A stretch of DNA of 64,000 bases from an uncultured Pelagibacteraceae bacterium (GCA_902604525.1 CACKYY010000004.1:1-64000), one strand, 5' to 3'. Counted from the stretch's first letter, positions 1 through 9,915 are shown. Notes: generated by a model not told the origin, from the sequence alone. Translations and numbers: made by a program.

Positions 1-342
1 TTAATAGAAAAAAGAAATAATAAAACTAATCAGGTTTTAAGTAAGCAAATTGAGATGGGTCTAAAATTAATTCAAAAAAAATCGAATATAATAGTTGCTT
101 ATGAACCAGTTTGGTCGATTGGTACTGGTTTAATTCCAAAGCCAAAAGACTTGAAAAAATCAATTTCATTTATTAAAAAAAAATTAGGCAAAAAACCTTA
201 TAAAATTTTGTATGGAGGCTCTGTAAATAGTGACAACATCAAACAATTGAAAAATATTAATACCATTGATGGTTTTTTAATAGGTGGAGCCTCTCAAGAT
301 CCAAAGAAATTTATTGATATAATTAAAAAAACCATTAATTAG
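1..342 (+). CDS. tpiA: Triosephosphate isomerase, C-terminal part (5' truncated by window edge)
   Basis: The reading frame is open from base 1, so the gene begins upstream of the window. Triosephosphate isomerase interconverts dihydroxyacetone phosphate and glyceraldehyde 3-phosphate in cytoplasmic glycolysis and gluconeogenesis. Seen directly: the catalytic-glutamate region 'AYEPVWSIGTG', followed by the phosphate-binding 'YGGSVNSDN' and 'DGFLIGGAS' motifs, which are hallmarks of the second half of the TIM barrel. The visible part is about 113 codons, under half of a usual protein of about 250 residues. It is followed after only 6 bases by secG, the classical alphaproteobacterial order. Confident. 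Confidence 0.96.
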   Translation, partial: LIEKRNNKTNQVLSKQIEMGLKLIQKKSNIIVAYEPVWSIGTGLIPKPKDLKKSISFIKKKLGKKPYKILYGGSVNSDNIKQLKNINTIDGFLIGGASQDPKKFIDIIKKTIN

Positions 343-348
343 ATCGCC

Positions 349-648
349 ATGGAAACTATATTATTAGTAATTAACATCATACTCGCAGTTATTTTGGTAT
401 TACTAGTTTTAATACAGAAATCTGAAGGTGGTGCATTAGGAATAGGTGTTTCACAAGAAAACTTTATGTTATCAAGATCAGCTGGAAGTTTCATGACTAA
501 AGCTACAGCAATCGTCGCAACTTTATTTATTATTTGTAGCTTAGCACTTACAATTATTTCAAGAGCCGAACTAACTCCCACAAGCTCTGTTTTAGATACA
601 GTTGAGGAAAAAACTGAAGATACTCCTTCAATTCCAGAAAATAATTAA
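349..648 (+). CDS. secG: Preprotein translocase subunit SecG
   Basis: SecG is the small accessory subunit of the SecYEG inner-membrane channel and helps SecA-driven protein export. The 99-residue product has a hydrophobic helix at about residues 3-21, the conserved cytoplasmic loop 'QKSEGGALGIG', and a second hydrophobic helix at about 50-70. An acidic polar tail follows. The two-helix layout and the GG-rich loop are diagnostic. It lies between tpiA and pyrG; the secG-pyrG junction is 44 bases and may carry a promoter for pyrG. Confidence 0.93.
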   Translation: METILLVINIILAVILVLLVLIQKSEGGALGIGVSQENFMLSRSAGSFMTKATAIVATLFIICSLALTIISRAELTPTSSVLDTVEEKTEDTPSIPENN

Positions 649-692
649 TTAATACTTTTCAATCTCTTTTTTATTCGCTATAAGATACTTCC

Positions 693-2309
693 ATGGCGCG
701 ATATATATTTGTCACGGGCGGCGTGGTCTCATCATTAGGTAAAGGTTTATCCTCAGCTTCACTTGCATATCTTCTACAATCCAGAGGTTTTAAAGTTAGG
801 ATCAGAAAACTTGATCCATATCTTAATGTAGATCCTGGAACAATGAGCCCATTTCAACATGGAGAAGTATATGTCACTGACGATGGTGCTGAAACAGATT
901 TAGATCTTGGTCATTATGAAAGATTTTCCGGAGTGTCAGCAAAGAAATCAGACAATATCACTACAGGCAAAATTTATAATGATGTTTTAAAAAAAGAACG
1001 TAAGGGTGAGTATCTTGGAAAAACTGTCCAAGTAATCCCACATATTACAGATCGCATAAAACAATTTATTAAAAACGACTCATCAAAAGAGGACTTTGTA
1101 ATTTGTGAAATTGGAGGGATAGTTGGAGATATAGAAAGTTTGCCATTTGTCGAAGCAATAAGACAATTTGCAAATGACGTTGGTAAGAAAAATGCTTTAT
1201 TTATTCATTTAACATTAGTTCCTTACTTAAGGGCATCAGATGAGATAAAAACAAAACCAACTCAACACTCGGTAAAAGAGTTAAGAAGCATAGGTATTCA
1301 GCCAGATATTATCATTTGTAGATCTGAAAGACCAATACCATTAGAGCATAGAAAAAAGATTTCTTTGTTTTGTAATGTTGATATCAAAAATGTTATAGAA
1401 ACAGTTGATGTCAAAACAATTTATGAGGCCCCAATAAGTTTTTTTAGAGAAAAATTAGATGTTCAAGTCTTAAATTATTTTAAATTAAAATCTAAAAAGC
1501 CAGTAAATTTAAATCCATGGAAAAAAATAACTAAAATAATTTTACAAAATAAAAGAGAAGTAAATATTGCTATTATTGGAAAATATGTTGAGCTTAAAGA
1601 TGCTTATAAGTCATTGGATGAAGCATTAACTCATGGTGGAATAGACAATCAAATTAAAGTTAATTTAGTTAGAATTGACTCAGAAAAATTAAAAATTTCT
1701 GAAATTAAGAAAAAACTGAAAAATATCTCTGGAATATTGATACCTGGTGGATTTGGCAAAAGAGGTACTGATGGAAAAATAGAAGCCATTAAACATGCCA
1801 GAATTAACAAAATTCCTTTTCTTGGAATATGTTATGGAATGCAAATGGCAATTATTGAATTTGCTAGAAATCAACTAAACTTAAAAAATGCCACTTCAAG
1901 TGAATTTGATAAAAAAGGTATTCCAATTATTGGATTAATAAACGAATGGTCTAAAGATGGAAAAACTATTAAGGGCACAGACAAAGATCTTGGTGGCACT
2001 ATGAGACTAGGGTCTTATGATGCTAAATTACAAAATAACTCAAAGATAAGAAAAATTTATAAGTCAAAATTAATTAAAGAACGACACCGACATAGATATG
2101 AAGTGAATATTGCTTATAGAGAAAAATTTGAAAAAAAAGGCATGTTTTTTTCAGGTTTATCACCTGATAATCAGTTACCAGAAATTATTGAACTAAAAAA
2201 TCACCCATGGTTCATTGGGGTACAGTTTCACCCAGAATTTAAATCTAGACCTTTAACTCCTCATCCTTTATTCTCTTCATTTATCAAGGCAGCAAAAAAT
2301 CATAAATGA
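693..2309 (+). CDS. pyrG: CTP synthase
   Basis: Converts UTP to CTP using ATP and glutamine-derived ammonia, the last step of pyrimidine nucleotide synthesis. The 538 residues match the family length. The synthetase domain (about 1-265) opens with '[13 protein letters not shown]'. The class I glutaminase domain (about 290-535) has its nucleophile C380 in '[11 protein letters not shown]' and the His-Glu pair in 'VQFHPEF' near the C terminus. There is no Shine-Dalgarno sequence before the ATG. A -10-like TATAAG at 679-684 would place transcription initiation only a few bases upstream of the start codon, so a leaderless transcript is possible (inference). The 3' end overlaps kdsA by 4 bases. Confidence 0.97.
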   Translation: MARYIFVTGGVVSSLGKGLSSASLAYLLQSRGFKVRIRKLDPYLNVDPGTMSPFQHGEVYVTDDGAETDLDLGHYERFSGVSAKKSDNITTGKIYNDVLKKERKGEYLGKTVQVIPHITDRIKQFIKNDSSKEDFVICEIGGIVGDIESLPFVEAIRQFANDVGKKNALFIHLTLVPYLRASDEIKTKPTQHSVKELRSIGIQPDIIICRSERPIPLEHRKKISLFCNVDIKNVIETVDVKTIYEAPISFFREKLDVQVLNYFKLKSKKPVNLNPWKKITKIILQNKREVNIAIIGKYVELKDAYKSLDEALTHGGIDNQIKVNLVRIDSEKLKISEIKKKLKNISGILIPGGFGKRGTDGKIEAIKHARINKIPFLGICYGMQMAIIEFARNQLNLKNATSSEFDKKGIPIIGLINEWSKDGKTIKGTDKDLGGTMRLGSYDAKLQNNSKIRKIYKSKLIKERHRHRYEVNIAYREKFEKKGMFFSGLSPDNQLPEIIELKNHPWFIGVQFHPEFKSRPLTPHPLFSSFIKAAKNHK

Positions 2310-3130
2310 ATAGCAAACAAGTACATTGTGGAAATATAGAAATCTCAAATAATAATAAAATTTGTATTATTGCTGGACCTTGTCAGCTTGAAACCGAACA
2401 GCACGCAATTGACATGGCTGGCAAAATTAAAGAAATTACCAAAAAATTTGGTCTTGGTTTTATTTACAAAACCTCTTTTGATAAAGCTAACCGAACTAGC
2501 CTTAAAGGAAAAAGGGGAGCTGGACTTGAAGCGTCTTTACCTGTTTTTGATAAAATAAAAAAAGAATTAAATGTTCCAATTTTAACAGACATTCATAATA
2601 TTAATCAGTGTTCAGAAGTAGCTGGTCATGTTGATGTATTACAAATTCCTGCTTTCCTATGCAGACAAACAGATCTTTTAATAGCTGCTGCTAAAACAAA
2701 TAAAATTATTAATGTAAAAAAAGGACAGTTCTTAGCACCATGGGATATGGTTAATGTTACTAAAAAAATTTCAGATTCTGGAAATACAAATATTTTAGTT
2801 ACCGAGAGAGGAGCAAGTTTTGGTTACAACACTTTAGTTTCCGACATGAGATCTTTACCTATTATGGCTAAAAATGGTTATCCAGTGATTTTTGATGCAA
2901 CCCATTCAGTACAACAACCTGGAGGACATGGAGAGTCATCTGGAGGTCAAAGAGAGTTTGTGGAACATTTAGCAAGAGCTGCAGTTGCCGTAGGTGTTGC
3001 AGGAGTTTTTATTGAAACTCATCAAGATCCAGACAATGCACCATCAGATGGTCCTAATATGGTCCCATTAAGTAAATTGGAAAATTTGTTACATCAACTA
3101 TCAGATATAGATAAATTAATAAAAAAATAG
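2306..3130 (+). CDS. kdsA: 3-deoxy-8-phosphooctulonate synthase (KDO 8-P synthase)
   Basis: Condenses phosphoenolpyruvate with arabinose 5-phosphate to make KDO 8-phosphate, a precursor of the lipopolysaccharide inner core. The 274 residues match the DAHP synthase I/KdsA family. Visible motifs include 'IAGPCQLE' near the N terminus, '[11 protein letters not shown]', '[13 protein letters not shown]', '[12 protein letters not shown]' and '[15 protein letters not shown]'. It starts inside the last codons of pyrG (ATGA overlap) and its TAG shares a base with the GTG start of eno, so it is clearly co-transcribed. It supports a Gram-negative outer membrane containing KDO. Confidence 0.96.
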   Translation: MNSKQVHCGNIEISNNNKICIIAGPCQLETEQHAIDMAGKIKEITKKFGLGFIYKTSFDKANRTSLKGKRGAGLEASLPVFDKIKKELNVPILTDIHNINQCSEVAGHVDVLQIPAFLCRQTDLLIAAAKTNKIINVKKGQFLAPWDMVNVTKKISDSGNTNILVTERGASFGYNTLVSDMRSLPIMAKNGYPVIFDATHSVQQPGGHGESSGGQREFVEHLARAAVAVGVAGVFIETHQDPDNAPSDGPNMVPLSKLENLLHQLSDIDKLIKK

Positions 3131-4386
3131 TGAGTAAAATTTTAAAAGTAAAGGCCCGTCAAGTATTTGACAGTAGAGGAAATCCAACTGTAGAGGCTGA
3201 GGTTTATACAAAAAATAATAGCGCAACTGCTATTTGTCCATCAGGAGCATCAACTGGAACGTATGAAGCGTTTGAGAAAAGAGATAAAAATAATAAACGT
3301 TATTTAGGCAAGAGTGTTTTAAATGCTGTTAATTTGGTTAACAGTAAAATTTCAAAAAAATTAAAGGGTCAGAGTGTTCATAGCCAAGAACGGATTGATA
3401 CTCTATTAATAAACTTAGATGGAACAAGACAAAAAACTAATCTAGGTGCAAATGCTATGCTTGCAGTTTCAATGGCCGCCAAAAAGCTATCGGCCAAAGT
3501 TAAAAAATTACCTTTGTATAAAACTTTTTTTATAAAGAAAAATTTCCAGTTACCTTATCCACTAATGAATATTATTAATGGTGGAGCTCACGCTAATAAC
3601 GGACTTAGAATTCAGGAATTTATGATCAGACCTGATCGAGCTAAGAGTTTTTCTGAGGCAATGAGAATGTGTTTCATAGTGATTAAAAATTTATCAAAAT
3701 TAATAAAAGATAAAGGTTTATCTACTTCTGTTGGAGATGAAGGTGGCTTTGCACCCATGATAAGTAGCAACAACCAAGCTCTTGATTTAATTGTGAGCGC
3801 TATAAAAAAATCAGGATTTGTGAATGGTAGAGATGTTTCAATTTGTTTGGATGTAGCTGCAAATGAATTATTTAAAAAAAATAAATATTCAATTCATTCT
3901 AAAACTTATATATCTGTTGAAAAATCTATCAAAGAATATCAAAAAATTATTAAAAAATATAAAATCAAATCCATTGAAGATCCTTTTGCAGAAAATGATT
4001 GGCTTTCTTGGAATAAATTAATGAGATCAGTTAGCAAAGTTCAAATTGTGGGAGATGATCTTTATGTGACAAACTTAGAGCGACTAAAGAAAGGGTTTTT
4101 AAATATTTCCTCAAATTCAATTTTGATTAAATTAAATCAAATTGGAACAGTTTCAGAGACATTAGATGTGATCAAATTTGCACAAACTATTGGCTATAAA
4201 ACTATAATTTCCCACCGATCTGGTGATAGTGAAGATACTTTTATTGCAGATCTTGCAGTTGGAACAAACTCAAATCAAATTAAAACAGGATCATTAGCAA
4301 GATCTGAACGAGTAGCTAAATATAATCAATTAATTCGTATTGAAGAAGAACTTGGAAAAAAAGTGAGAATGAATAAAATCAACTAA
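3130..4386 (+). CDS. eno: Enolase (phosphopyruvate hydratase)
   Basis: Interconverts 2-phosphoglycerate and phosphoenolpyruvate in glycolysis and gluconeogenesis and supplies PEP to the neighbouring KdsA reaction. The 418 residues fit the family. Visible motifs are 'ARQVFDSRGNPTVE', the catalytic-loop 'SGASTGTYEA', 'SVGDEGGFAP', the Mg-binding 'SIEDPFAENDW', 'LIKLNQIGT' and 'SHRSGDSEDTFIADL'. The start is GTG at 3130, sharing one base with the kdsA stop; family alignment supports it because the product begins right at the conserved N-terminal strand. The stop overlaps the next ATG. Confidence 0.97.
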   Translation: MSKILKVKARQVFDSRGNPTVEAEVYTKNNSATAICPSGASTGTYEAFEKRDKNNKRYLGKSVLNAVNLVNSKISKKLKGQSVHSQERIDTLLINLDGTRQKTNLGANAMLAVSMAAKKLSAKVKKLPLYKTFFIKKNFQLPYPLMNIINGGAHANNGLRIQEFMIRPDRAKSFSEAMRMCFIVIKNLSKLIKDKGLSTSVGDEGGFAPMISSNNQALDLIVSAIKKSGFVNGRDVSICLDVAANELFKKNKYSIHSKTYISVEKSIKEYQKIIKKYKIKSIEDPFAENDWLSWNKLMRSVSKVQIVGDDLYVTNLERLKKGFLNISSNSILIKLNQIGTVSETLDVIKFAQTIGYKTIISHRSGDSEDTFIADLAVGTNSNQIKTGSLARSERVAKYNQLIRIEEELGKKVRMNKIN

Positions 4387-4694
4387 TGTTGAGGTTAATA
4401 AAAAGAAATTATTTTTTATTAATATCATTGTTTTTGATTCTTTACTTTGGTTTTAATCTAGTTTCTGGTGAAAGGGGTCTTTTTTCTTATATTGAGAAAA
4501 AGGAACTTTTGTCCAACTTGAAAAATGAGGAATTAACCTTAATTAACAGAATAGAGGATATGGATCATAAAAATTCACTATTAAGTACAAATATAGATCT
4601 AGACTATATTGAGACTTTAATTAGAGAACGATTTCTATTTGGCAAAGAAGGAGAGACGATTTATATAATTAAAAATGATGAAAACAAAAATTAG
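4386..4694 (+). CDS. ftsB: FtsB/DivIC-type septum formation initiator
   Basis: A 102-residue bitopic membrane protein: a short basic N-terminal tail, one hydrophobic helix at about residues 9-27, then a charged, probably coiled-coil segment (about 36-70) and a terminal region containing '[16 protein letters not shown]'. This layout, and the position right after eno, match the septum formation initiator (DivIC/FtsB) found after eno in many proteobacteria, where it joins FtsL and FtsQ in the division complex. It shares one base with the eno stop and overlaps lipA by 20 bases. The family call is good; the exact FtsB name rests on context. Confidence 0.82.
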   Translation: MLRLIKRNYFLLISLFLILYFGFNLVSGERGLFSYIEKKELLSNLKNEELTLINRIEDMDHKNSLLSTNIDLDYIETLIRERFLFGKEGETIYIIKNDENKN

Positions 4695-5604
4695 ACATCC
4701 TGAAAAAGTAAATAAGCCTATTAATCCAATCAAAAAAAAACCTGATTGGATAAGATCTAAGTTATCCAATAGTAAAGAATTTTTTTTAACAAAAACAATT
4801 GTTAACCAAAATAATCTCGTCACTGTTTGTCAGGAGGCCAATTGTCCAAATATTACTGAATGTTGGAGCAAAAGACATGCAACATTTATGATCATGGGTG
4901 ACACTTGTACAAGAGCTTGTGCCTTTTGTGATGTAAAAACTGGTAAGCCAGAAAAATTAGATCCATTTGAACCCTACAAAATTTCAAATGCTGTAAGTAA
5001 ATTAGATTTAAAACATGTCGTCATAACATCAGTTGATAGAGATGATTTAGATGATGGTGGGTCAAATCATTTTTATGAAGTAATAAATGCAACTCGTAAA
5101 AAAAATCCTAAAACTTCAATAGAAGTTTTAACACCAGATTTTTTAAGAAAAGGGGATGCTTATAAAAAAATTTTAGAGGCAGATTTGGATGTGTTTAATC
5201 ACAACATTGAAACAGTACCACGTCTTTATTTAAAAGTTCGACCAGGTGCAAGATATTTTGGATCTTTAGAACTTTTAAAAAATGTTAAAAAAATTAATAA
5301 AAAAGTTTTTACTAAATCTGGTTTAATGGTTGGACTTGGCGAAGATAAAGAAGAATTAATACAAGTTATGGATGACTTAAGATCTGCTGATGTAGATTTT
5401 ATTACTATAGGTCAATATTTACAACCTTCTCCAAAACATCATCCACTAAGCAGATATTATCACCCAGATGAATTTAAAGAGTTAGAAAATATTGCAAAAT
5501 CAAAAGGATTTTTACTAGTGTCATCCTCACCACTTACAAGATCGTCTTATCATGCAGACGAAGATTTTGCTAAACTCCAACAAAATAGATTAAAAAATAA
5601 TTAA
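4675..5604 (+). CDS. lipA: Lipoyl synthase
   Basis: Radical-SAM enzyme that inserts two sulfur atoms into octanoyl groups on lipoyl domains of the 2-oxoacid dehydrogenases and the glycine cleavage H protein. Both iron-sulfur sites are complete: the auxiliary cluster cysteines C52, C57 and C63 (CX4CX5C) with the C-terminal 'RSSYHA' serine ligand, and the radical-SAM cysteines C78, C82 and C85 (CX3CX2C). The 309 residues are a normal length. There are two possible ATGs in tandem (4675, 4678). It overlaps the FtsB-like gene by 20 bases and shares one base with the following gene. In many relatives pyruvate dehydrogenase genes sit between this gene and eno; none do here. Confidence 0.97.
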   Translation: MMKTKIRHPEKVNKPINPIKKKPDWIRSKLSNSKEFFLTKTIVNQNNLVTVCQEANCPNITECWSKRHATFMIMGDTCTRACAFCDVKTGKPEKLDPFEPYKISNAVSKLDLKHVVITSVDRDDLDDGGSNHFYEVINATRKKNPKTSIEVLTPDFLRKGDAYKKILEADLDVFNHNIETVPRLYLKVRPGARYFGSLELLKNVKKINKKVFTKSGLMVGLGEDKEELIQVMDDLRSADVDFITIGQYLQPSPKHHPLSRYYHPDEFKELENIAKSKGFLLVSSSPLTRSSYHADEDFAKLQQNRLKNN

Positions 5605-6041
5605 TGCCTAAAGCCTCAGTAACAAGGCACATAGAAAGAGAAAAACAAAAGCTAATAGATTTTGTTTTGGATATCGAAAAATATCCTGAGTTCATCCCAT
5701 TTTGTATTGACTCAAAAGTTTATGAAAAAAAAGACAAAGAGGAAGAAATACTAATTATTGCTGATCTAACTATTGGCAGAAAACCTTTTGTAGATACTTA
5801 CAAAAGTGATGTTCGTTATGATAAAAAAAACGATTTAATACATGTAACTAATATTGGTGGACCTTTAAAATATCTTGAAAATAACTGGAAATTTATACAA
5901 AAAGAAAATTATACCGAAGTTCAATTTGATGTTGACTTTGAAATTAAAAATAAGTTTTTAAATTTAATTATGGAAAAATCTTTCCAGTTTGGTTTAAATA
6001 AAATAGCTGATGCTTTTCAAAAAAAAGCTGAAAGTCTATAA
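5604..6041 (+). CDS. Coq10/RatA family START-like protein
   Basis: A 145-residue protein of the polyketide cyclase/START-fold family shared by mitochondrial Coq10 and bacterial RatA/YfjG. It opens with the characteristic 'VTRHIEREKQKLIDFVLDIEKYPEFIPFC', which forms the lid over the hydrophobic pocket. Coq10-type proteins bind ubiquinone or its precursors and aid respiration; the RatA name comes from a reported ribosome effect in E. coli. In alphaproteobacteria this gene regularly follows lipA, as here (TAATG overlap), which favours a respiratory role over a toxin role. The direct function is inferred. Confidence 0.85.
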   Translation: MPKASVTRHIEREKQKLIDFVLDIEKYPEFIPFCIDSKVYEKKDKEEEILIIADLTIGRKPFVDTYKSDVRYDKKNDLIHVTNIGGPLKYLENNWKFIQKENYTEVQFDVDFEIKNKFLNLIMEKSFQFGLNKIADAFQKKAESL

Positions 6042-6047
6042 TTAAAT

Positions 6048-6506
6048 TTAAATTAGAGATTTGATAATTTCTAAAGTTCTTTTAACAGTAGCATTTTGAA
6101 TAGCTTTTCTACTTTTTTGTTTAAATATATTTTTTGTAATAAGAAATTTATTTTTGTTTTTTATACCTATATAAACTAATCCAACTGGCTTTGTTTTAGT
6201 GCCACCATTTGGGCCTGCAATACCAGTAATTGAAACATTAATTTGAGTTTTTGAAATTTTCGCTAAATTTTTAACCATAGCCTCACAACATTGAGGGCTA
6301 ACAGCACCATATTTTTTTATTATACTTTCATTAACTTTTAAAATACTTATCTTTGCTCGATTTGAATATGTGACAAGACCTAGACTAAAAACTTTTGATG
6401 CCCCACTGATTGATGTAATTTTTGAAGAAAGCATTCCACCAGTGCAAGACTCTGCAAAAGATATCTTAAGTTTTTTTTTATCTAGTTTTTTTACTAAAGA
6501 ATTCAT
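6048..6506 (-). CDS. pncC: Nicotinamide-nucleotide amidohydrolase (CinA C-terminal domain type)
   Basis: A stand-alone CinA C-terminal domain of 152 residues. PncC deamidates nicotinamide mononucleotide to nicotinate mononucleotide in pyridine nucleotide recycling. Visible motifs: 'SFAESCTGGMLSSKITSISGAS' near the N terminus and 'SITGIAGPNGGTKTKPVGLVYIG', both typical. A TTG at 6509 could extend the protein by one residue, but the ATG at 6506 sits in a TGATG junction with the pgpA stop and is preferred. It ends only 6 bases from the convergent Coq10-like gene. It forms an operon with pgpA and ispDF. Confidence 0.92.
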   Translation of the reverse strand: MNSLVKKLDKKKLKISFAESCTGGMLSSKITSISGASKVFSLGLVTYSNRAKISILKVNESIIKKYGAVSPQCCEAMVKNLAKISKTQINVSITGIAGPNGGTKTKPVGLVYIGIKNKNKFLITKNIFKQKSRKAIQNATVKRTLEIIKSLI

Positions 6507-7009
6507 CAAATAAAGTAGCTACTTAAAATCATAAAACAGATTAATGATAAAATAACATATAATCCAGCACACACATCATCCATTATTACTCCAAAACTAT
6601 TTTTAAAATTTTTGTCAAAAAAACTAACCGGGAACGGTTTTACAATGTCAAAAAATCTAAACAAAACAAAACAAATACAATAAAATATGAGCGCCTCTTC
6701 AGGAGATTTTTCAGTACCATGAGAAATCTCATACGCAAAAATTGGAATTGCTTGACCTATTAATTCATCAATTACTATTTCTCTAGGATCTTTATTTTCA
6801 TTATCTTTTATATAACTTGAAACAGCAGAAAAAGAATAAATAAAAATTATTACCAAGCCTAAAAGTATAAAATTTGATGATATATTTATTACATGAAATA
6901 ACACATATAATATAATTATTGTCACCAATGATCCAAAAGTTCCAGGAATAATTTTAATTTTTCCTAAACCAAACATTGTTACAAAAAGAGAATTAAATTT
7001 TTTATTCAT
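6506..7009 (-). CDS. pgpA: Phosphatidylglycerophosphatase A
   Basis: Membrane phosphatase that converts phosphatidylglycerophosphate to phosphatidylglycerol. The 167-residue product begins with the family motif 'GLGKIKIIPGTFGSL' and contains the metal-binding 'REIVIDELIGQAIPI' and 'RFFDIVKPFPVSFFDKNFKNSFGVIMDDVCAG' regions, with three to four hydrophobic helices. Its start overlaps the ispDF 3' end by 8 bases and its stop touches the pncC start. The ispDF-pgpA-pncC order is a known alphaproteobacterial arrangement. Confidence 0.94.
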   Translation of the reverse strand: MNKKFNSLFVTMFGLGKIKIIPGTFGSLVTIIILYVLFHVINISSNFILLGLVIIFIYSFSAVSSYIKDNENKDPREIVIDELIGQAIPIFAYEISHGTEKSPEEALIFYCICFVLFRFFDIVKPFPVSFFDKNFKNSFGVIMDDVCAGLYVILSLICFMILSSYFI

Positions 7010-8108
7010 ATTTTATTATTGATACTACAACTTCACAAGCAATTGCTTTTTCCTTTCCTATTAATCCTAATTTTTCAACAGTTTTACCTTTTAGATTTAT
7101 TAATGAGCTATCAATATTTAATAATTTAGATAATAATTTAATTATTTTATCCCTGTATATTGAGACCTTAGGTTGTTCACATATTAAATTAATATCAATA
7201 TTGTTGACATAGAATTCATTTTTATTCATCATCTCAATTATTGGTTTTAACATTTTAGGAGATCTTATATTTTTGAATTTTATTTTATTGTCAGGAAATA
7301 AAGTTCCTATATCTTTTTTTCTCATTGCACCTAACAAAGCATCAATAATTGAATGAATTATAACATCTCCATCTGAATGACCTTTTAAACCTGAATGAAA
7401 TGGTATTTTTAAACCACCTAAATAAAGTTTTCTTCCCTTACTTAATCTATGAATGTCAAATCCAATTCCAAAGTATGTTTTGTTTGTTTTGATATCTTCT
7501 TTATAAGTAATTTTACTATTTAAGTTTTCGCCTTTTATAAATTTAACTTTTAAATTATTTTTTATAAATAATGTTGCTTCATCCTGAATTTTGGCTTTTT
7601 GTTTTATTGATAAATTATAAAGATCATTAAATCTAAAAGCTTGCGGTGTTTGGGTTAAAAAACAATTATCACGATTTAAATTAAATAACTGATTTTTTAC
7701 TCTGTATTTAATAGAGTCTTTTGTATCAATTGTTGGAATTACTGCTTTATTTTTCATAAGAGATTTAACTAAATTTTTTAAAAGCTTTATGGAAAAATTT
7801 GGTCTTGCAGCATCGTGTATCAAGACATTAGTGGGTTTAAATTTTTTAATATATTTTAATCCTATTAAACATGAGTCTGATCTTTCTTTACCTCCTTTGA
7901 TAATTATTACACTTTTCGGAAAGCTTTGATTGATTTGTTTTTTATTGTTAACAACTAAGATTATTTTTTTAAATAACTTAGATGTTAAGGCTTTTTCAAT
8001 AGAGTGTTCAAAAAGAGGCTTATTTTTATAGATAATATATTGCTTAGGTTTGTTCGAATTAAATCTTTTGCTTTGTCCTGATGCTAGTAATATAAAACAG
8101 TTATTCAT
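7002..8108 (-). CDS. ispDF: Bifunctional IspD/IspF enzyme of isoprenoid synthesis
   Basis: A fusion of two enzymes of the non-mevalonate (MEP) pathway. The N-terminal half (about 1-210) is 2-C-methyl-D-erythritol 4-phosphate cytidylyltransferase, with 'LLASGQSKRFNSNKPKQY' and 'LIHDAARPN'. The C-terminal half (about 213-368) is 2-C-methyl-D-erythritol 2,4-cyclodiphosphate synthase, with 'GIGFDIHRL' (zinc-binding Asp-x-His), 'LKGHSDGDVIIHSIIDALLGA' and 'FPDNK'. Fused IspDF proteins are common in alphaproteobacteria. The 368 residues are slightly short but both active sites look intact. It is transcribed divergently from ntrY across a 24-base gap. Confidence 0.95.
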   Translation of the reverse strand: MNNCFILLASGQSKRFNSNKPKQYIIYKNKPLFEHSIEKALTSKLFKKIILVVNNKKQINQSFPKSVIIIKGGKERSDSCLIGLKYIKKFKPTNVLIHDAARPNFSIKLLKNLVKSLMKNKAVIPTIDTKDSIKYRVKNQLFNLNRDNCFLTQTPQAFRFNDLYNLSIKQKAKIQDEATLFIKNNLKVKFIKGENLNSKITYKEDIKTNKTYFGIGFDIHRLSKGRKLYLGGLKIPFHSGLKGHSDGDVIIHSIIDALLGAMRKKDIGTLFPDNKIKFKNIRSPKMLKPIIEMMNKNEFYVNNIDINLICEQPKVSIYRDKIIKLLSKLLNIDSSLINLKGKTVEKLGLIGKEKAIACEVVVSIIKYE

Positions 8109-8132
8109 TTATAGTGGTGATTTTTTACTCAA

Positions 8133-9914
8133 ATGTCAGATTTTATTAAAAAAAACATATACCTAATAATATTATTTATTATCACATTATCGATAGGATT
8201 TTTAACCTTTTTAACTTTCATCGACAAAGGTTTTATTGAATTAAATGATCAGAATTTACAGTACTTATTAGTTCTTAATATTATTTTATTATTTTCACTT
8301 TTCATATTCATTTTTTTAGAGATAAAAAATGCAATTAAAAACGATATTGATAAAGATGGCTTAAAATCAAATAAAAAATATATAACTTATTTTGCCTTAT
8401 TTACTTTGATACCATCAGTTTTAATCTCAATTTTTTCATTATTTTTATTTTCATTCGCATTAGAAAAATATTTTGACAAAAAAGTTACAACAGTTGTTAA
8501 TAATTCTTATGAGTTAGCAAGAAGCTATGTTGAAGAAATAAAAAATAAAATACAATCAGATATAGTTTTAATAGCTTTTGATGTTAACAAAAGCAAAAAA
8601 TTTTTAAATAATAATATAAATGAATATAAAAGATTTTTGAATACACAAAAAATTATACGAGATGTTGATGAGATACATATTATAGATTTAAATAAAAAAT
8701 TATTATTCACCTCTCTTAATGAACCAAAAACATATACACCACCCATAGATAGAGCGTTAAATTTAGTTTTAGATGATGATAGACCTTTAAAAATTATTAA
8801 TGCACCTGAAAATATTTCTGCATCAATAATGAGGTTACAAAACTATGATAATAAATTTCTATATGTTATAAAATATTTAGATAAAAATATTTCTAGATAC
8901 CTAAACGAGTCTCAAGAAGCTATTAATTTTTATTACACTGTTGAAGAAAAAAATACTGGTATAAAAATATCTTTTGCCATTATATATATAATAGTTGTTA
9001 GTGTTTTGTTGTTTGTGTCCATTTCAATAGCAATTAGATTTTCATCAAGATTTTTTAGATCTATTAATAATTTAATTTATGCCTCAACCTCTATCGGTGA
9101 AGGTAATTTTGATGCAAAAGTTCCAGAAGTAAAAACTGACAAGGATTTAGAGAAATTAAATAAAAATTTCAATTTAATGATTGATCGATTAAAAACCCAA
9201 CAGGAAAAACTAATTATTAATGAGAGACATGAAGCGTGGGGAAGTTTAGCAAGAAAACTAGCTCATGAAATTAGAAATCCTCTTACACCAATTCAATTAA
9301 CAATAGATAGATTAAGAGAAAAATATTCTAACTTATTAAAGGAAAAAGACTCAGAAAACTTTAAAGACAACTTAAAAATAATTAATAACCAAATTAAACA
9401 AATTGGAAATTTAGTTAATGAATTTTCTGATTTTGCAAGAATGCCAAAACCTACTTTAAGAGAAAATAACCTTGTAACTCTACTTAAAGAGAATGTTAAG
9501 TTACTAAAGGAATTAGATAATTCAATTGGCATAGATTTATCAACCAATTCAGAAGAAATAATATTAAATAGTGATAAAGAACAAATGAGTAGAGTTTTTT
9601 TAAATTTAATTAAAAACTCAATTGAAAGTATTCAGCAAAAGGCAGAAAATGATAGTAATTTCAATAAAAAAATTACTATTGAACTTGCACAGAATGATGA
9701 CCACATAAATGTCATTATCGTGGATAATGGGATTGGTTTTGAAAAATTTTCTAAAAATATTAAAGATATTTTAAACCCTTACTTCACAACAAAAAAAAAT
9801 GGTACTGGTTTAGGATTGTCAATAGTCAATAAAATTATAAACGATCATAATGGTAAAATTGAATTTATTCCAAAAAATGATGGAGCTAAAGTAAAAATAA
9901 ATTTTTTAAAATAA
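8133..9914 (+). CDS. ntrY: NtrY-type sensor histidine kinase
   Basis: Membrane sensor kinase of 593 residues paired with the adjacent NtrX regulator; in alphaproteobacteria the NtrYX pair is linked to nitrogen metabolism, redox and envelope control. Hydrophobic helices lie at about 8-30, 42-63, 86-110 and 280-302, with an extracytoplasmic domain at about 111-279. A HAMP region follows (about 300-355), then the phosphorylated His H378 in 'LAHEIRNPLTP', the N box around 'FLNLIKNSIESI', and G boxes 'DNGIGF' and 'GTGLGLSIVNKI'. HAMP leads almost directly into the H box, so the PAS domain present in longer NtrY proteins appears absent. The ligand is unknown. Confidence 0.9.
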   Translation: MSDFIKKNIYLIILFIITLSIGFLTFLTFIDKGFIELNDQNLQYLLVLNIILLFSLFIFIFLEIKNAIKNDIDKDGLKSNKKYITYFALFTLIPSVLISIFSLFLFSFALEKYFDKKVTTVVNNSYELARSYVEEIKNKIQSDIVLIAFDVNKSKKFLNNNINEYKRFLNTQKIIRDVDEIHIIDLNKKLLFTSLNEPKTYTPPIDRALNLVLDDDRPLKIINAPENISASIMRLQNYDNKFLYVIKYLDKNISRYLNESQEAINFYYTVEEKNTGIKISFAIIYIIVVSVLLFVSISIAIRFSSRFFRSINNLIYASTSIGEGNFDAKVPEVKTDKDLEKLNKNFNLMIDRLKTQQEKLIINERHEAWGSLARKLAHEIRNPLTPIQLTIDRLREKYSNLLKEKDSENFKDNLKIINNQIKQIGNLVNEFSDFARMPKPTLRENNLVTLLKENVKLLKELDNSIGIDLSTNSEEIILNSDKEQMSRVFLNLIKNSIESIQQKAENDSNFNKKITIELAQNDDHINVIIVDNGIGFEKFSKNIKDILNPYFTTKKNGTGLGLSIVNKIINDHNGKIEFIPKNDGAKVKINFLK

Positions 9915-9915
9915 T

